Below are positions 16,355-24,731 of a stretch of 30,794 nt of DNA, piece after piece. The notes beneath the pieces were generated by a model. It saw only the letters and a list, made by a program, of their open reading frames with translations, was not told the DNA's origin and ran no database searches. The translations under genes and the position numbers were made by a program. How positions within the stretch are numbered: position 1 is the stretch's first letter; every line of letters begins with the position of its first letter. The stretch covers positions 1-30,794 of the forward strand of contig DDLV01000138.1 of the NCBI GenBank assembly GCA_002340325.1, read 5' to 3'. Source of the stretch: Glaciecola sp. UBA2563 (lineage in GTDB: Bacteria; Pseudomonadota; Gammaproteobacteria; Enterobacterales; Alteromonadaceae).

Positions 16355-17752
16355 ATGAAGATGCAGACAGTAAAAGAGGGCAAGATCCAACCGGGAATAA
16401 AATGGGGACCATTTACCATACGGATCCCATTTGTACATCTTAAGCCTTCGCTGACAGATTTACTGCAAGGATTGGCCGTCGCTGGCGCGACTGGGTTGGC
16501 ACTTGTGCCATATTTTATGTCACTTTTAGGTTTGACATTTGAAGAAGCAGTAATGATGTCTGTCATTCATAGCCTTTTGATTTCTTCTTCATGGATGATT
16601 TTTGGCGATCCGTATGCACCGGGTTGGTTAACACCGGCGATACCATTTGTAGTGGCGTTTATCATGTCCCCTGCCTACGTAGGCGACCATGCGTTACAAT
16701 TTCAGGCGATGACGGCATTGTCCATTAACTTTGCGCTTATTCTTGTGGTATTGGGTGTTACCGGTCTCGGCGCAAAACTGATAAAGGTAATCCCGAATGT
16801 GTTAAAAGGCGGCATTATTCTGGGCGCCGCAATCGCTGCATTTTTGCGCGTAACCAAAGACGGAGACGCAGCAAATGTGTTTCAGTCTGCGCCGATTGCG
16901 GGGACGCTTGGCGTTGTTGTGTGTTTAACATTTGCGTTTTCAAAACCGCTGCAAATGCTTGCCACTAGAAATAAAGGTTTCGCGAAACTTATCAGTTTGG
17001 GCTTGCTTCCCGGGTTTATAATCGCTGGTGTAATCGGCTATTTCACGGGAGAGTTTGATTACAATATTCGATGGGAAATCCTCGACGTTGGCGGCGCGAT
17101 GACGACACTGCTAGATAAGGCATCGCCTTTCGTCATTGGTTGGCCATCGCTGGAAACCTTTGCCGCGTCATTTCCATTAGCATTGATAACGTACATTTTG
17201 TTTTTTGGGGACTTGGTAACAGGTAATGAAATGATCGACCAGGCCCAAAAAGAAAGGACCGATGAAAAATTGGACGTTAATAGCAGCCGAGCGCACATGG
17301 CGACAGGCATTCGCAATTTTATCATGGGTATTACCGCGCCGTTTTTTAGTACTCAGGGAGTGTTATGGACAGGGATTCAAGTTATTTTATTGAAGCGATG
17401 GGCGCAGAGTAAAGATACATTGAATTCCATATACGACAGTATTAGTAGCTTTTATTTATTCGGCATTCCGTTTTTGTTTTTATTGATGCCATTGGTCACA
17501 TTGCTGCAACCTCTTCTGCCCGTTGCCCTAGCGGTAACATTGATATTAACGGCATTCGCTTGTGCAACGCTTGCGCTATCAATTGTCAATGACGCAACTG
17601 AACGAGGCGCAATGGTAATTACCGCAATGGCGTTTTCATTGTTTGAGCCTTGGCTAGGCTTATTGATAGGTGTGTTTACCATCGCATCTCTTTGTGGCAT
17701 TGGCGTGTTTTCAAATCAATCACCAAAACCCACTGGTGAAAAAGAATCTTAA
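16355..17752 (+). CDS. NCS2/SLC23-like membrane permease
   Basis: 465 residues with about 12-14 hydrophobic segments and a pattern resembling nucleobase/ascorbate (UraA-fold) transporters: LQGLAVAGATGLALVPYFM near the start, then GVTGLGAKLIKVIPNVLKGG before a long helix, and ITAPFFSTQGVLWTG in the second half, near the conserved substrate-site region. The canonical family signatures are altered, so the substrate cannot be assigned; SulP/SLC26 permeases share the fold and are an alternative. AAGAAG just before the ATG serves as ribosome-binding site; a second ATG two codons later is equally possible. Regulation may involve the 18-bp palindrome upstream. It is apparently monocistronic. Confidence 0.7.
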   Translation: MKMQTVKEGKIQPGIKWGPFTIRIPFVHLKPSLTDLLQGLAVAGATGLALVPYFMSLLGLTFEEAVMMSVIHSLLISSSWMIFGDPYAPGWLTPAIPFVVAFIMSPAYVGDHALQFQAMTALSINFALILVVLGVTGLGAKLIKVIPNVLKGGIILGAAIAAFLRVTKDGDAANVFQSAPIAGTLGVVVCLTFAFSKPLQMLATRNKGFAKLISLGLLPGFIIAGVIGYFTGEFDYNIRWEILDVGGAMTTLLDKASPFVIGWPSLETFAASFPLALITYILFFGDLVTGNEMIDQAQKERTDEKLDVNSSRAHMATGIRNFIMGITAPFFSTQGVLWTGIQVILLKRWAQSKDTLNSIYDSISSFYLFGIPFLFLLMPLVTLLQPLLPVALAVTLILTAFACATLALSIVNDATERGAMVITAMAFSLFEPWLGLLIGVFTIASLCGIGVFSNQSPKPTGEKES

Positions 17753-18041
17753 AAAGCTGAAGAGCAACGATTTAGCTAGCCAAAAGCGCAATACGAGACC
17801 GAATCTTCTAGCTGTTCTCACGTAAACACAGATATAAACGTGTCATTCGAACATGTGCTTTTTTTGGATCTCTTCAAATTCCAAGGTATAGTCAAGAGTT
17901 ATTGATTTATTTACTCAAGATGTTATTTACTCAATAGATAGAGAGCTGAACTTTAATGTTTAGTTTTGCCCTTAGAGCGCCAGATCAAGATAATTAATCT
18001 GACGTAATATAACAATAAAGGCATTATCAAGGAGGCAGGCA
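17753..18041. other. Intergenic region between permease and GCS2-CBS genes
   Basis: 289 bases with no gene seen. CACGT/ACGTG half-sites recur around 17820-17840, but no good terminator hairpin follows the permease. The downstream end carries a strong ribosome-binding site for the next gene. Confidence 0.4.
18029..18036 (+). promoter_or_regulatory. Strong ribosome-binding site fixing a GTG start
   Basis: AAGGAGGC ends 5 bases before the GTG at 18042. The next in-frame ATG codons lie inside conserved sequence, so the GTG start is well supported. Confidence 0.8.
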
Positions 18042-19943
18042 GTGGGTCAACATGACGTTAATATCAATCGTACCGCAAGTGATTTGCGGCTCTTCATGCG
18101 ACATCTTTTGCGGGACATTCAGGCATTGGAATACATGCTCGAGAATGGCATGTTCGAGCAGGGAAGAAGTCGTATTGGCGCTGAGCAGGAGTTTTTCCTC
18201 GTCGATAGCGATATGAGACCGGCGTCGATTGGTGATAAATTAATAAAACATTTGGACCCAGAGTATTTTACGCCAGAGTTAGCTTTATTTAATTTAGAAG
18301 CGAACTTAGACCCCCAAGACTTTGATGCGCATTCACTGCGTCGTATTGAAGAACAGCTTAAGCTACTCACTCATCAAATTACCTCTAGAGCGTCGTCCCT
18401 AGGCGCACATGTGGTTCAGACCGGTATCCTACCTACGATTCGCAAATCAGATTTAAATTTGGATAACATTACACCCAAACCTCGTTATCGCATGTTGAAC
18501 GATGTGCTATGCGGTATGAGAGGTGAGGAAAATAGACTTAATATCAAGGGCTTGGATGAGCTGATGTTCACGCATGACAATGTACTGATTGAAGCGTGTA
18601 ATACGAGTTTTCAGTTGCATTTTCAAGTGACGCCTGAAGAGTTTGCAAAGTATTACAACATCGCTCAAGCCATTAGTGGTCCATTACTCGGTCTTGCTGC
18701 CAACAGTCCGATTCTGATGGGCAGACGGTTATGGCATGAGAGTCGAATTGCGTTGTTTCAGCAAGCTATTGACACGCGCTCGGCGAATAAGTCGAATCGT
18801 GAGCAAGAACCGCGAGTGTGGTTTGGCAATAGTTGGGTAAAAGAATCTGTTCTTGAACTCTATCAGGAGGATATAACAAGATTTAGAGTGTTGTTTGCTC
18901 AAGACATAGATTGCGATCCTTTCGATGCGCTGGACAATGGCACTGTACCAAAGCTACAAGCGCTTTGTTTGCACAACGGCACGGTTTATCGTTGGAATCG
19001 ACCTTGTTATGGCATCAGTGACGGTAAGCCGCATCTGCGCATAGAGAACCGCATTCTACCCGCGGGACCGACGGCATTAGATACGATGGCGAACAGCGCG
19101 CTGTATTTGGGTCTTCTTTGCGGTTACGGGAAAAATGACGTTGACTTTGCACAGCATATGGATTTTTCAGACGCAAAACTGAATTTTAACAATGCGGCAA
19201 TGATATCGATGAACAGTGATATGCACTGGTATGACAATAAAAAGTACCGTTTTGACGACCTAGTTTTACAAGAGCTTTTACCCGTCGCCAGAGAAGGGTT
19301 AAAGGCTAGAGGTATAGACAATCAAGATATTGATAAGTACCTGGGTATTATTGAAGCGCGCACTAAAGTTAAGAAAAACGGCGCAATTTGGATGCTCAAA
19401 AACTATAACTTTATTCTAGATAGAGGCGTAAAAAAAGAAACTGCTACCCAAGTGCTAACCGCCTCTATTCTAAACAGGCAAGCCAACGGAAAGCCTCTTC
19501 ACCTTTGGGAAAACATCAACGAATCTGAACTTGCGACTAACAAAAAGACAAACAAATTAGTAGAGCAAGTAATGTCCACTGATATCTTTACTGTACAGTC
19601 TGATGACCTTATAGATTTAGCTGCCAAAATCATGCATTGGAATAAAATCAGGCATATTGCCGTGGAAGACAATGGAGAGCTCGTTGGTGTTGTGTCTTAC
19701 CGCAAAATTCTACAGATATATGGTAAATATGCGGGCCGCGGAGACGTGCATTTAGTGCCTGTGCAGGAAGTGATGACGAAACATCCAACGACTATCACAC
19801 CTGAACATTCAATCGAAGAAGCTATGGGTATTATGCGCGAGCAGAATATAGGGTGTTTGCCCGTCTTATCTGCGAAAGGTTTGGTCGGTATGTTGACGGA
19901 AGCTGAATTATTGGATGAATTTTCAAAATGGCTGAACGTCTAA
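18042..19943 (+). CDS. GCS2-type glutamate-cysteine ligase-like protein fused to two CBS domains
   Basis: 633 residues. Residues about 40-470 match the carboxylate-amine ligase/GCS2 superfamily, which joins an amine to the gamma-carboxyl of glutamate using ATP. GAEQEFFLVD (47-56) is the conserved metal-binding Glu segment, LFNLEANLDP and FQLHFQV carry further ligand positions, and LRIENRILPAGPTALD is a family hallmark. The C-terminus holds a Bateman pair: CBS1 from about residue 510 (VMSTDIFTVQ) and CBS2 from about 577 (VMTKHPTTIT). CBS pairs usually bind adenine nucleotides and control attached enzymes, so adenylate control of the ligase is likely but inferred. The amine acceptor (cysteine or other) is unknown. 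Convergent with the KfrA-like gene, 33 bases apart. Confidence 0.87.
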   Translation: MGQHDVNINRTASDLRLFMRHLLRDIQALEYMLENGMFEQGRSRIGAEQEFFLVDSDMRPASIGDKLIKHLDPEYFTPELALFNLEANLDPQDFDAHSLRRIEEQLKLLTHQITSRASSLGAHVVQTGILPTIRKSDLNLDNITPKPRYRMLNDVLCGMRGEENRLNIKGLDELMFTHDNVLIEACNTSFQLHFQVTPEEFAKYYNIAQAISGPLLGLAANSPILMGRRLWHESRIALFQQAIDTRSANKSNREQEPRVWFGNSWVKESVLELYQEDITRFRVLFAQDIDCDPFDALDNGTVPKLQALCLHNGTVYRWNRPCYGISDGKPHLRIENRILPAGPTALDTMANSALYLGLLCGYGKNDVDFAQHMDFSDAKLNFNNAAMISMNSDMHWYDNKKYRFDDLVLQELLPVAREGLKARGIDNQDIDKYLGIIEARTKVKKNGAIWMLKNYNFILDRGVKKETATQVLTASILNRQANGKPLHLWENINESELATNKKTNKLVEQVMSTDIFTVQSDDLIDLAAKIMHWNKIRHIAVEDNGELVGVVSYRKILQIYGKYAGRGDVHLVPVQEVMTKHPTTITPEHSIEEAMGIMREQNIGCLPVLSAKGLVGMLTEAELLDEFSKWLNV

Positions 19944-19976
19944 CCGCCGGCATCTTCAGGGCCTGGTAGTTTGAAC

Positions 19977-21230
19977 TCAGCTTGTTTTGCCTTCTAGCGT
20001 TCTAATTTTAACAGAATATTCGAGAACAGTTTTTTCTAAACTCGCTAATTTCTGGACCATTTTCGCATTCTGATTGTTGACCTCATCGAGATTGTTATTA
20101 AGATTTGTAATCTCGTTTGTAAGGCGTTTTTTTATGTGCTCTAGCGTCTGATATCGAACACTTGCTTCGCTTGCTGTCTTGTTAAGTGCAACAATCTCCT
20201 TTTGCTTTTCTTCAAGCTCTTCTTTTGCCCAGTTCAACTCATTATCCTTTAGGTCGACTCTTCGTGACAGTGATGACTCAAGCTCTTTATTGGCCAATTT
20301 TAAGGCATTCATTTCATGTTCAATTTCGTCGTTACCGGACGGAGTTGCATTGGCCAATGCCTCAACATTTTGTTCTTTGAGACGATTTATTTCCGATGTT
20401 GCTGTTTCAAGCAACGTATCCTTTTCACTACATGCGGCGCTTAGCTTCTGGTTTTCTGCGCGTAGCTTGTCTTTTTCCAAAGCAAGCTCCCTGATGCGTA
20501 ATTCTCTTTTTGTAATTTCTGTCTGAATTTCATTATGTTCTTTTAACAGCTTATTTAATTCTTCGTCCTTAGCAGCCAGCTTGGATTTGTTCGATTCGGC
20601 TTCCGCCTTCATTTGTTTAAGTGCAGATTTCGTTTCTTGTAATTCATGAGATTGATGATTTACATGCTCTTCATACTTACCTGTTTTTGAAGCAAGTTTT
20701 TCTTCTAGTTCTGATGACAGTTTCGCGATTTCTTGTTCATATTCACGCGTGTGATGTGTGAGTTTTTCGTCATACTCTTTTTGCAAATTTGCCAGTGCGT
20801 TGACGGCGTCTTTTTTTTGTGAGGTAAATTCTTTAGCTTGTTCTGAGAGCTGTTTCTCGTGTTCTTCAACCTGCGAAGACAGCTGCTTCTCCATTTGTTT
20901 TATTTGCGCTGTTAATTTGTCGTTAATATCGGAGGTTGCTTTTAATTTTGCAGATGCAGCAGCATCCCGTTGTCTATTATCTCGGTTTACAATGGTGAGC
21001 GTTTTTTTGTATAGCTCTTCTGCAAGTTCCAGAAATGCATCTGGAATCGCCTCTGTAGACTCACTCTTCTGCTCTTCTTCGTACCATTGATTTAGGTACT
21101 TCTCAACTGTTGCTGTTGTGCCTCTACCAAGTAAGTTATGCACCGTTTTCACACTTGGTTTTTCACCTGTTTCTGTAATACGTTCTGCCGCATTGAAAAC
21201 TTCAACTTTGCTTACTCTTTTTGCAGTCAT
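19977..21230 (-). CDS. KfrA-like DNA-binding coiled-coil protein
   Basis: 417 residues. The N-terminal ~110 residues (VFNAAERITETGEKPSVKTV; LLGRGTTATVEKYLNQW) match the KfrA-type DNA-binding N-terminal domain known from plasmid stability proteins. The remainder, about 110-415, is an almost unbroken coiled coil rich in E, K, Q, L and N. Members bind DNA as filament-forming dimers; on plasmids they assist partition and autoregulate. No replication or par gene is nearby, so this is probably a chromosomal paralogue with an unknown (nucleoid or regulatory) role. No Shine-Dalgarno sequence is evident before the ATG. The gene stands alone, convergent with the GCS2-CBS gene. Confidence 0.85.
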   Translation of the reverse strand: MTAKRVSKVEVFNAAERITETGEKPSVKTVHNLLGRGTTATVEKYLNQWYEEEQKSESTEAIPDAFLELAEELYKKTLTIVNRDNRQRDAAASAKLKATSDINDKLTAQIKQMEKQLSSQVEEHEKQLSEQAKEFTSQKKDAVNALANLQKEYDEKLTHHTREYEQEIAKLSSELEEKLASKTGKYEEHVNHQSHELQETKSALKQMKAEAESNKSKLAAKDEELNKLLKEHNEIQTEITKRELRIRELALEKDKLRAENQKLSAACSEKDTLLETATSEINRLKEQNVEALANATPSGNDEIEHEMNALKLANKELESSLSRRVDLKDNELNWAKEELEEKQKEIVALNKTASEASVRYQTLEHIKKRLTNEITNLNNNLDEVNNQNAKMVQKLASLEKTVLEYSVKIRTLEGKTS

Positions 21231-21375
21231 AGCTTTTATAAATTACTCGTTAAATAATGCGCGCTTCTATGCAGAATGCGCTGTCCTGGGAACATTGTCT
21301 ATATCAAATTGTTTATGTAATTATCTAAATCAATAACTATATCGGCGGGTTTTTTGATCGCTGCAAAAATTCCTA

Positions 21376-22269
21376 TCATTTAGTCTTAAACAGTTCTTTT
21401 AAGCTTTCATAAAACGATTTAGCTACGGGTGTCATTTGACGTCTGTCGGCGTAAAGCAAATACAAAGGTAAGTCATCCGAACGCCAATCTGGACAAACTC
21501 TTACAAGTCGATTCTTTTGAATGTCCTCTTCAACATCAAGCGCGGATTTGCATACAATGCCATGTCCATTTAATGCCCATCGGCGCACCATTTCCCCGTC
21601 GTTGATCACTTGTTGGCAGTGTACTCGCTGTTTGATATGGGTATTTCCATTATAAAAATGCCACTCATTAGATTTTGAATTACTGCGCATGAACGTTGCG
21701 CAAGCATGCGAAGCTAACTCTGTTGGTTCGTAAGGAAAAGAGTGTTTCTCTATATAATTTGGTGCAGCGCAGACTATTCGATAATTGTTTTTTACCAATG
21801 GTCTAGCAATAAGATTTGAGGATGTTGGAACGCCATAACGAATAGCAAAATCAACATCGCTAGAGTACAGGTCAGTATTTTCATCGCTTATGTAAAGCTG
21901 CATATTTACATTTGAGTACTCTGATAAAAAAGTATCAAGATGCGGTACGATAATGTTGCGCCCTAAATCAGATGGAACAGAGACTTTTATCGTGCCTTTG
22001 AATGACGCGGGCGTATTTTGACTCGCCTGCATACCTGCCTGCAAACTATCCAATGCGTTTTCAGCAAAAGGCAGAAATGTATTACCTGCTTCAGAAAGCC
22101 GCATTTTACGTGTGGAGCGAATAAATAATATAACGCCCATCTCTGATTCAAGCCGTTTCAACGAGGCACTAACCGCCGCAGGTGTTAGACCTAATTGGTT
22201 AGCTACATTTGTAATGCTGAGTTGTTTTGCCAGTGCTAAAAACACTGCGATATCGCTAACCGCTTTCAT
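21376..22269 (-). CDS. LysR-family transcriptional regulator
   Basis: 297 residues, the standard LTTR length. The N-terminal winged helix-turn-helix (about 1-60) has FLALAKQLSITNVANQLGLT then AAVSASLKRLESEMGVILFI. A linker helix and a periplasmic-binding-protein-like effector domain (about 90-297) follow, ending VAKSFYESLKELF. It is divergent from the small GroES-like gene across about 100 very AT-rich bases, the usual arrangement for a LysR protein and its target, so it probably regulates that gene and itself. The inducer is unknown. The sequence resembles the DsdA/CrgA-like group, which often acts near oxidoreductases. Confidence 0.94.
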   Translation of the reverse strand: MKAVSDIAVFLALAKQLSITNVANQLGLTPAAVSASLKRLESEMGVILFIRSTRKMRLSEAGNTFLPFAENALDSLQAGMQASQNTPASFKGTIKVSVPSDLGRNIIVPHLDTFLSEYSNVNMQLYISDENTDLYSSDVDFAIRYGVPTSSNLIARPLVKNNYRIVCAAPNYIEKHSFPYEPTELASHACATFMRSNSKSNEWHFYNGNTHIKQRVHCQQVINDGEMVRRWALNGHGIVCKSALDVEEDIQKNRLVRVCPDWRSDDLPLYLLYADRRQMTPVAKSFYESLKELFKTK

Positions 22270-22359
22270 TCTATTATCAAATTTTATTTTATAATTATTT
22301 AAACAATAACCTATTTTTCTGCTTTAAACACTGTTTTATCATTTTATTATAAATATTTT

Positions 22360-22366
22360 GAGGTGA
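22360..22366 (+). promoter_or_regulatory. Ribosome-binding site selecting the ATG at 22372
   Basis: GAGGTGA is a full anti-SD match. The GTG at 22363 in the same frame lies inside it and cannot be the start, so translation most likely begins at the ATG five bases after the motif. Confidence 0.75.
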
Positions 22367-22371
22367 TAATC

Positions 22372-22815
22372 ATGCAAGCACTGGCTACCAACCCCTTGGT
22401 AAAAAAATATACAAGACACGGCGTTTATGAAATCGAGACGCCTCCGCTTTCAAGCAAAAGTAAAGCTGATTATGTGATTGATGTAACGCATTGGTATCTA
22501 GAAACTACCCTTGTAGACGACATTATAGATGCCAAAGCATCTCATATCATTGGGCAAAAAGTGATAGGAAGGGTCACCGAATCTAGACGTATAGACCATA
22601 AATTTGAGATAGGTGATACTGTGATTGTAAAAACGTTAAATTGTGGGAAAGGGTTATTTAGCCGAAAGCTAGAAGCAAATGAAACTCAGTTGACATATTA
22701 TCAAAACGATAACGCCGTAACATTTGCTAGACATGCGGATACCATTCACGACGTTTTGCGCGTATTAACTGAGCTGAATTCAGAGCGTTCTAAAGGACGC
22801 TGGATTTCAATTTAG
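22372..22815 (+). CDS. Stand-alone GroES-like (MDR N-terminal) protein
   Basis: 147 residues. The central part, IIGQKVIGRVTESRRIDHKF followed by EIGDTVIV, matches the [GHE]xxGxVxxVG...FxxGDxV signature of medium-chain dehydrogenase/reductase GroES-like domains. The N-terminal strand pattern (YEIETPPL) also fits. The nucleotide-binding Rossmann half and catalytic zinc ligands are missing; the frame closes with its own stop after about 50 further residues that are not MDR-like. It may be a domesticated regulatory or binding protein, or a truncated remnant. It is divergent from the LysR gene, which suggests control by it. The family call is tentative. Confidence 0.6.
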   Translation: MQALATNPLVKKYTRHGVYEIETPPLSSKSKADYVIDVTHWYLETTLVDDIIDAKASHIIGQKVIGRVTESRRIDHKFEIGDTVIVKTLNCGKGLFSRKLEANETQLTYYQNDNAVTFARHADTIHDVLRVLTELNSERSKGRWISI

Positions 22816-22873
22816 CGTTGAACAAGACAATAGAAAGTGAAGCCTACCATGTCGAATGCCGTTGTGTATTCGG

Positions 22874-23434
22874 CTATCTATTCTTCGCCGCAATGACAAT
22901 CCTTCCCCCAAGCTCGGTATAGCGGTGTGTATACTGGCAGTCTTCGCTTAGATAGCCATACCAGCTCGCAGCTGCACCGTTGGCTTTGCCCAAGCATTCA
23001 AGTCCATCTTTATTGAATACGTGAACCAATCGACCGTCACTTTTTCGTTTAATTCGCAACATTGAAAGGTATGTATAGCCATATTGAGTTTCGACATCCT
23101 GAAAAGTAGAACGCAGGTCTCTCCAGCATTCCGATGGCAGAGTAACTATTGCTGAAGCGCTGTACATAGCCGTCCCACTTGGATCGTAGTGAGGCTCTTC
23201 AGTCGTTTGAATATCTGGAAGAGGAACGAAAGGCCGATTATTAAATTGCGTTGCGGCGAAGGTTGCTGGTGCACATTCTACAGAAAAGGTTTCGTTCTGA
23301 GATGATGACCAAACCTGAACGGGAATTTCGGAGGTCGTCTTTGCGAAAACTTGCATGAAGTATGGACTAGTTGCACAACCTAAAGCAGTGAAAACTAATA
23401 CGACTAAGCAAAAATATTTGTAGTGGTTTTTCAT
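22874..23434 (-). CDS. Lipoprotein of unknown function
   Basis: 186 residues from the ATG at 23434, where GGAGA precedes at 5 bases and a lipoprotein signal follows (FCLVVLVFTALGC; lipobox TALGC with Cys at residue 20). The mature part has Trp-, Tyr- and Cys-containing segments and no recognised domain. Residue +2 after the Cys is Ala rather than Asp, so outer-membrane sorting is likely. The frame extends to 23464, but that start lacks a site. It sits downstream of the DUF4892-OmpA gene on the same strand (137-base gap), possibly a pair of outer-envelope proteins. Confidence 0.8.
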   Translation of the reverse strand: MKNHYKYFCLVVLVFTALGCATSPYFMQVFAKTTSEIPVQVWSSSQNETFSVECAPATFAATQFNNRPFVPLPDIQTTEEPHYDPSGTAMYSASAIVTLPSECWRDLRSTFQDVETQYGYTYLSMLRIKRKSDGRLVHVFNKDGLECLGKANGAAASWYGYLSEDCQYTHRYTELGGRIVIAAKNR

Positions 23435-23571
23435 AGTCTCTCCAATAACGGTAATCAATGACAAATCTAACGAAAGCCACGCTTACCCTGATTTCGATAA
23501 TCTTTGTCCAGTGAGTAACCATACTAAGAAAAATAAACAAACGACTCATACCCTAAATGGGTGAAAAACGT

Positions 23572-24528
23572 TTATCTTAGGACTAATTCAACACGGCGAT
23601 TTTGCGCCTTTCCTTCGCGTGTTGCGTTAGCTGTTACCGGAGACACTGGACCTACACCTATAGCCTCTAAGTTAGAAACGTCCAAATCATATTGTTCTTG
23701 CAGCGCATTGATCACCGATGTCGCTCTTTGCAGGGATAAACCTAGATTGGATTCATAGCTACCTACGTTATCCGTGTGCCCAACGATAAAAAATGATTTG
23801 TTCTTGTTTGCTGCTAAGTAGTCGGCTAGCAACGTTAATTCATCAAGGGCAGTGTCTTTAAGGGTTGCTTTACCGGTATCAAAATACAACCCATAAAAGG
23901 CTTGCTTTCCGGTTTGTTCAATTCCTTTTTCAATATCACCAAGCGCTATATTCCCTTCATTCATTGTTTGTACTTCCACAAAATGAAGTTCATATTGCAC
24001 GTTACCTCGTTCGTCTTTTAGAAAAACACCTACGAAAACGTCTTTATCGTCGCTACTGAATTTTACTGCGTGATAGGCGTGATCGCCAAAGCCCATGAAG
24101 CCATTGAGCAATATTTTCCGGTTAGCAGCGGCCTTGACTAAATCTGTAGGTCCTGCGCCGCAGTCGAGTTTAAAACACGTGTACAGTATTTCAACGCCAT
24201 CAGCCTTGAAAGCATTCTCATAACTTGTATACAGTTGAAAAAGAGATGGGGCGGTGGCACCATCGTATACGTAGAAAATGCGAGTTACTTTACCTTCCAG
24301 TGTCATCATTTCGGCGTAACTGGTTCCACTTGCAGATGGACCAAGCGGTAACTCGTATCTATCAAACTGTGTTTCTTTATATGCATCAATGACAAACCCA
24401 TCAAACCTTGAGACAAGAGGGTGGTCGCTTGAACCATTCTTGTCGGCTTTCTTTGCGATGGCAGGTGCAGAGTGTCCCCAAATACTCATCGTTAGAATAA
24501 TCAGTGTTACGATTATCACTTTTGTCAT
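23572..24528 (-). CDS. DUF4892/OmpA-family outer-envelope protein
   Basis: 318 residues from the ATG at 24528, which has AAGGA upstream and begins a signal peptide (VIIVTLIILTMSIWGHSAPA). Residues about 30-190 match the DUF4892-type pattern (DHPLVSRFDGFVIDAYKETQ; YELPLGPSASG) common in Pseudomonas and marine gammaproteobacteria. The C-terminal ~110 residues are an OmpA-like peptidoglycan-binding domain: FDTGKATL, VGHTDNVGSYESNLGLSLQR and NRRVELVL, with the conserved Asp and Arg. It probably anchors to peptidoglycan in the periplasm. Its specific role is unknown. Confidence 0.88.
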   Translation of the reverse strand: MTKVIIVTLIILTMSIWGHSAPAIAKKADKNGSSDHPLVSRFDGFVIDAYKETQFDRYELPLGPSASGTSYAEMMTLEGKVTRIFYVYDGATAPSLFQLYTSYENAFKADGVEILYTCFKLDCGAGPTDLVKAAANRKILLNGFMGFGDHAYHAVKFSSDDKDVFVGVFLKDERGNVQYELHFVEVQTMNEGNIALGDIEKGIEQTGKQAFYGLYFDTGKATLKDTALDELTLLADYLAANKNKSFFIVGHTDNVGSYESNLGLSLQRATSVINALQEQYDLDVSNLEAIGVGPVSPVTANATREGKAQNRRVELVLR

Positions 24529-24731
24529 CAGTATGTCCTTAAATGCGGGAATCAAAGGTAAAATTTATCATCGGATTACATGTTGCTATACCAAACGATA
24601 CAGAATGCCTTTGGATAATTCATACACCATTTGTGGTACGTCTCTAAGATTAAACAACGTTATTCTTATTTTGGTAGATAAGGGAAAAAATAATGAGGGG
24701 AAAAAGCCGTACTATGTATTATTGATGCAGG

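Noticed and set aside
20179..20526. Ser/Phe-rich plus-strand frames under the KfrA-like gene
   Set aside because: Coiled-coil genes rich in Glu, Lys and Leu codons commonly give long Ser/Phe/Leu antisense frames; no start signal or domain was seen.
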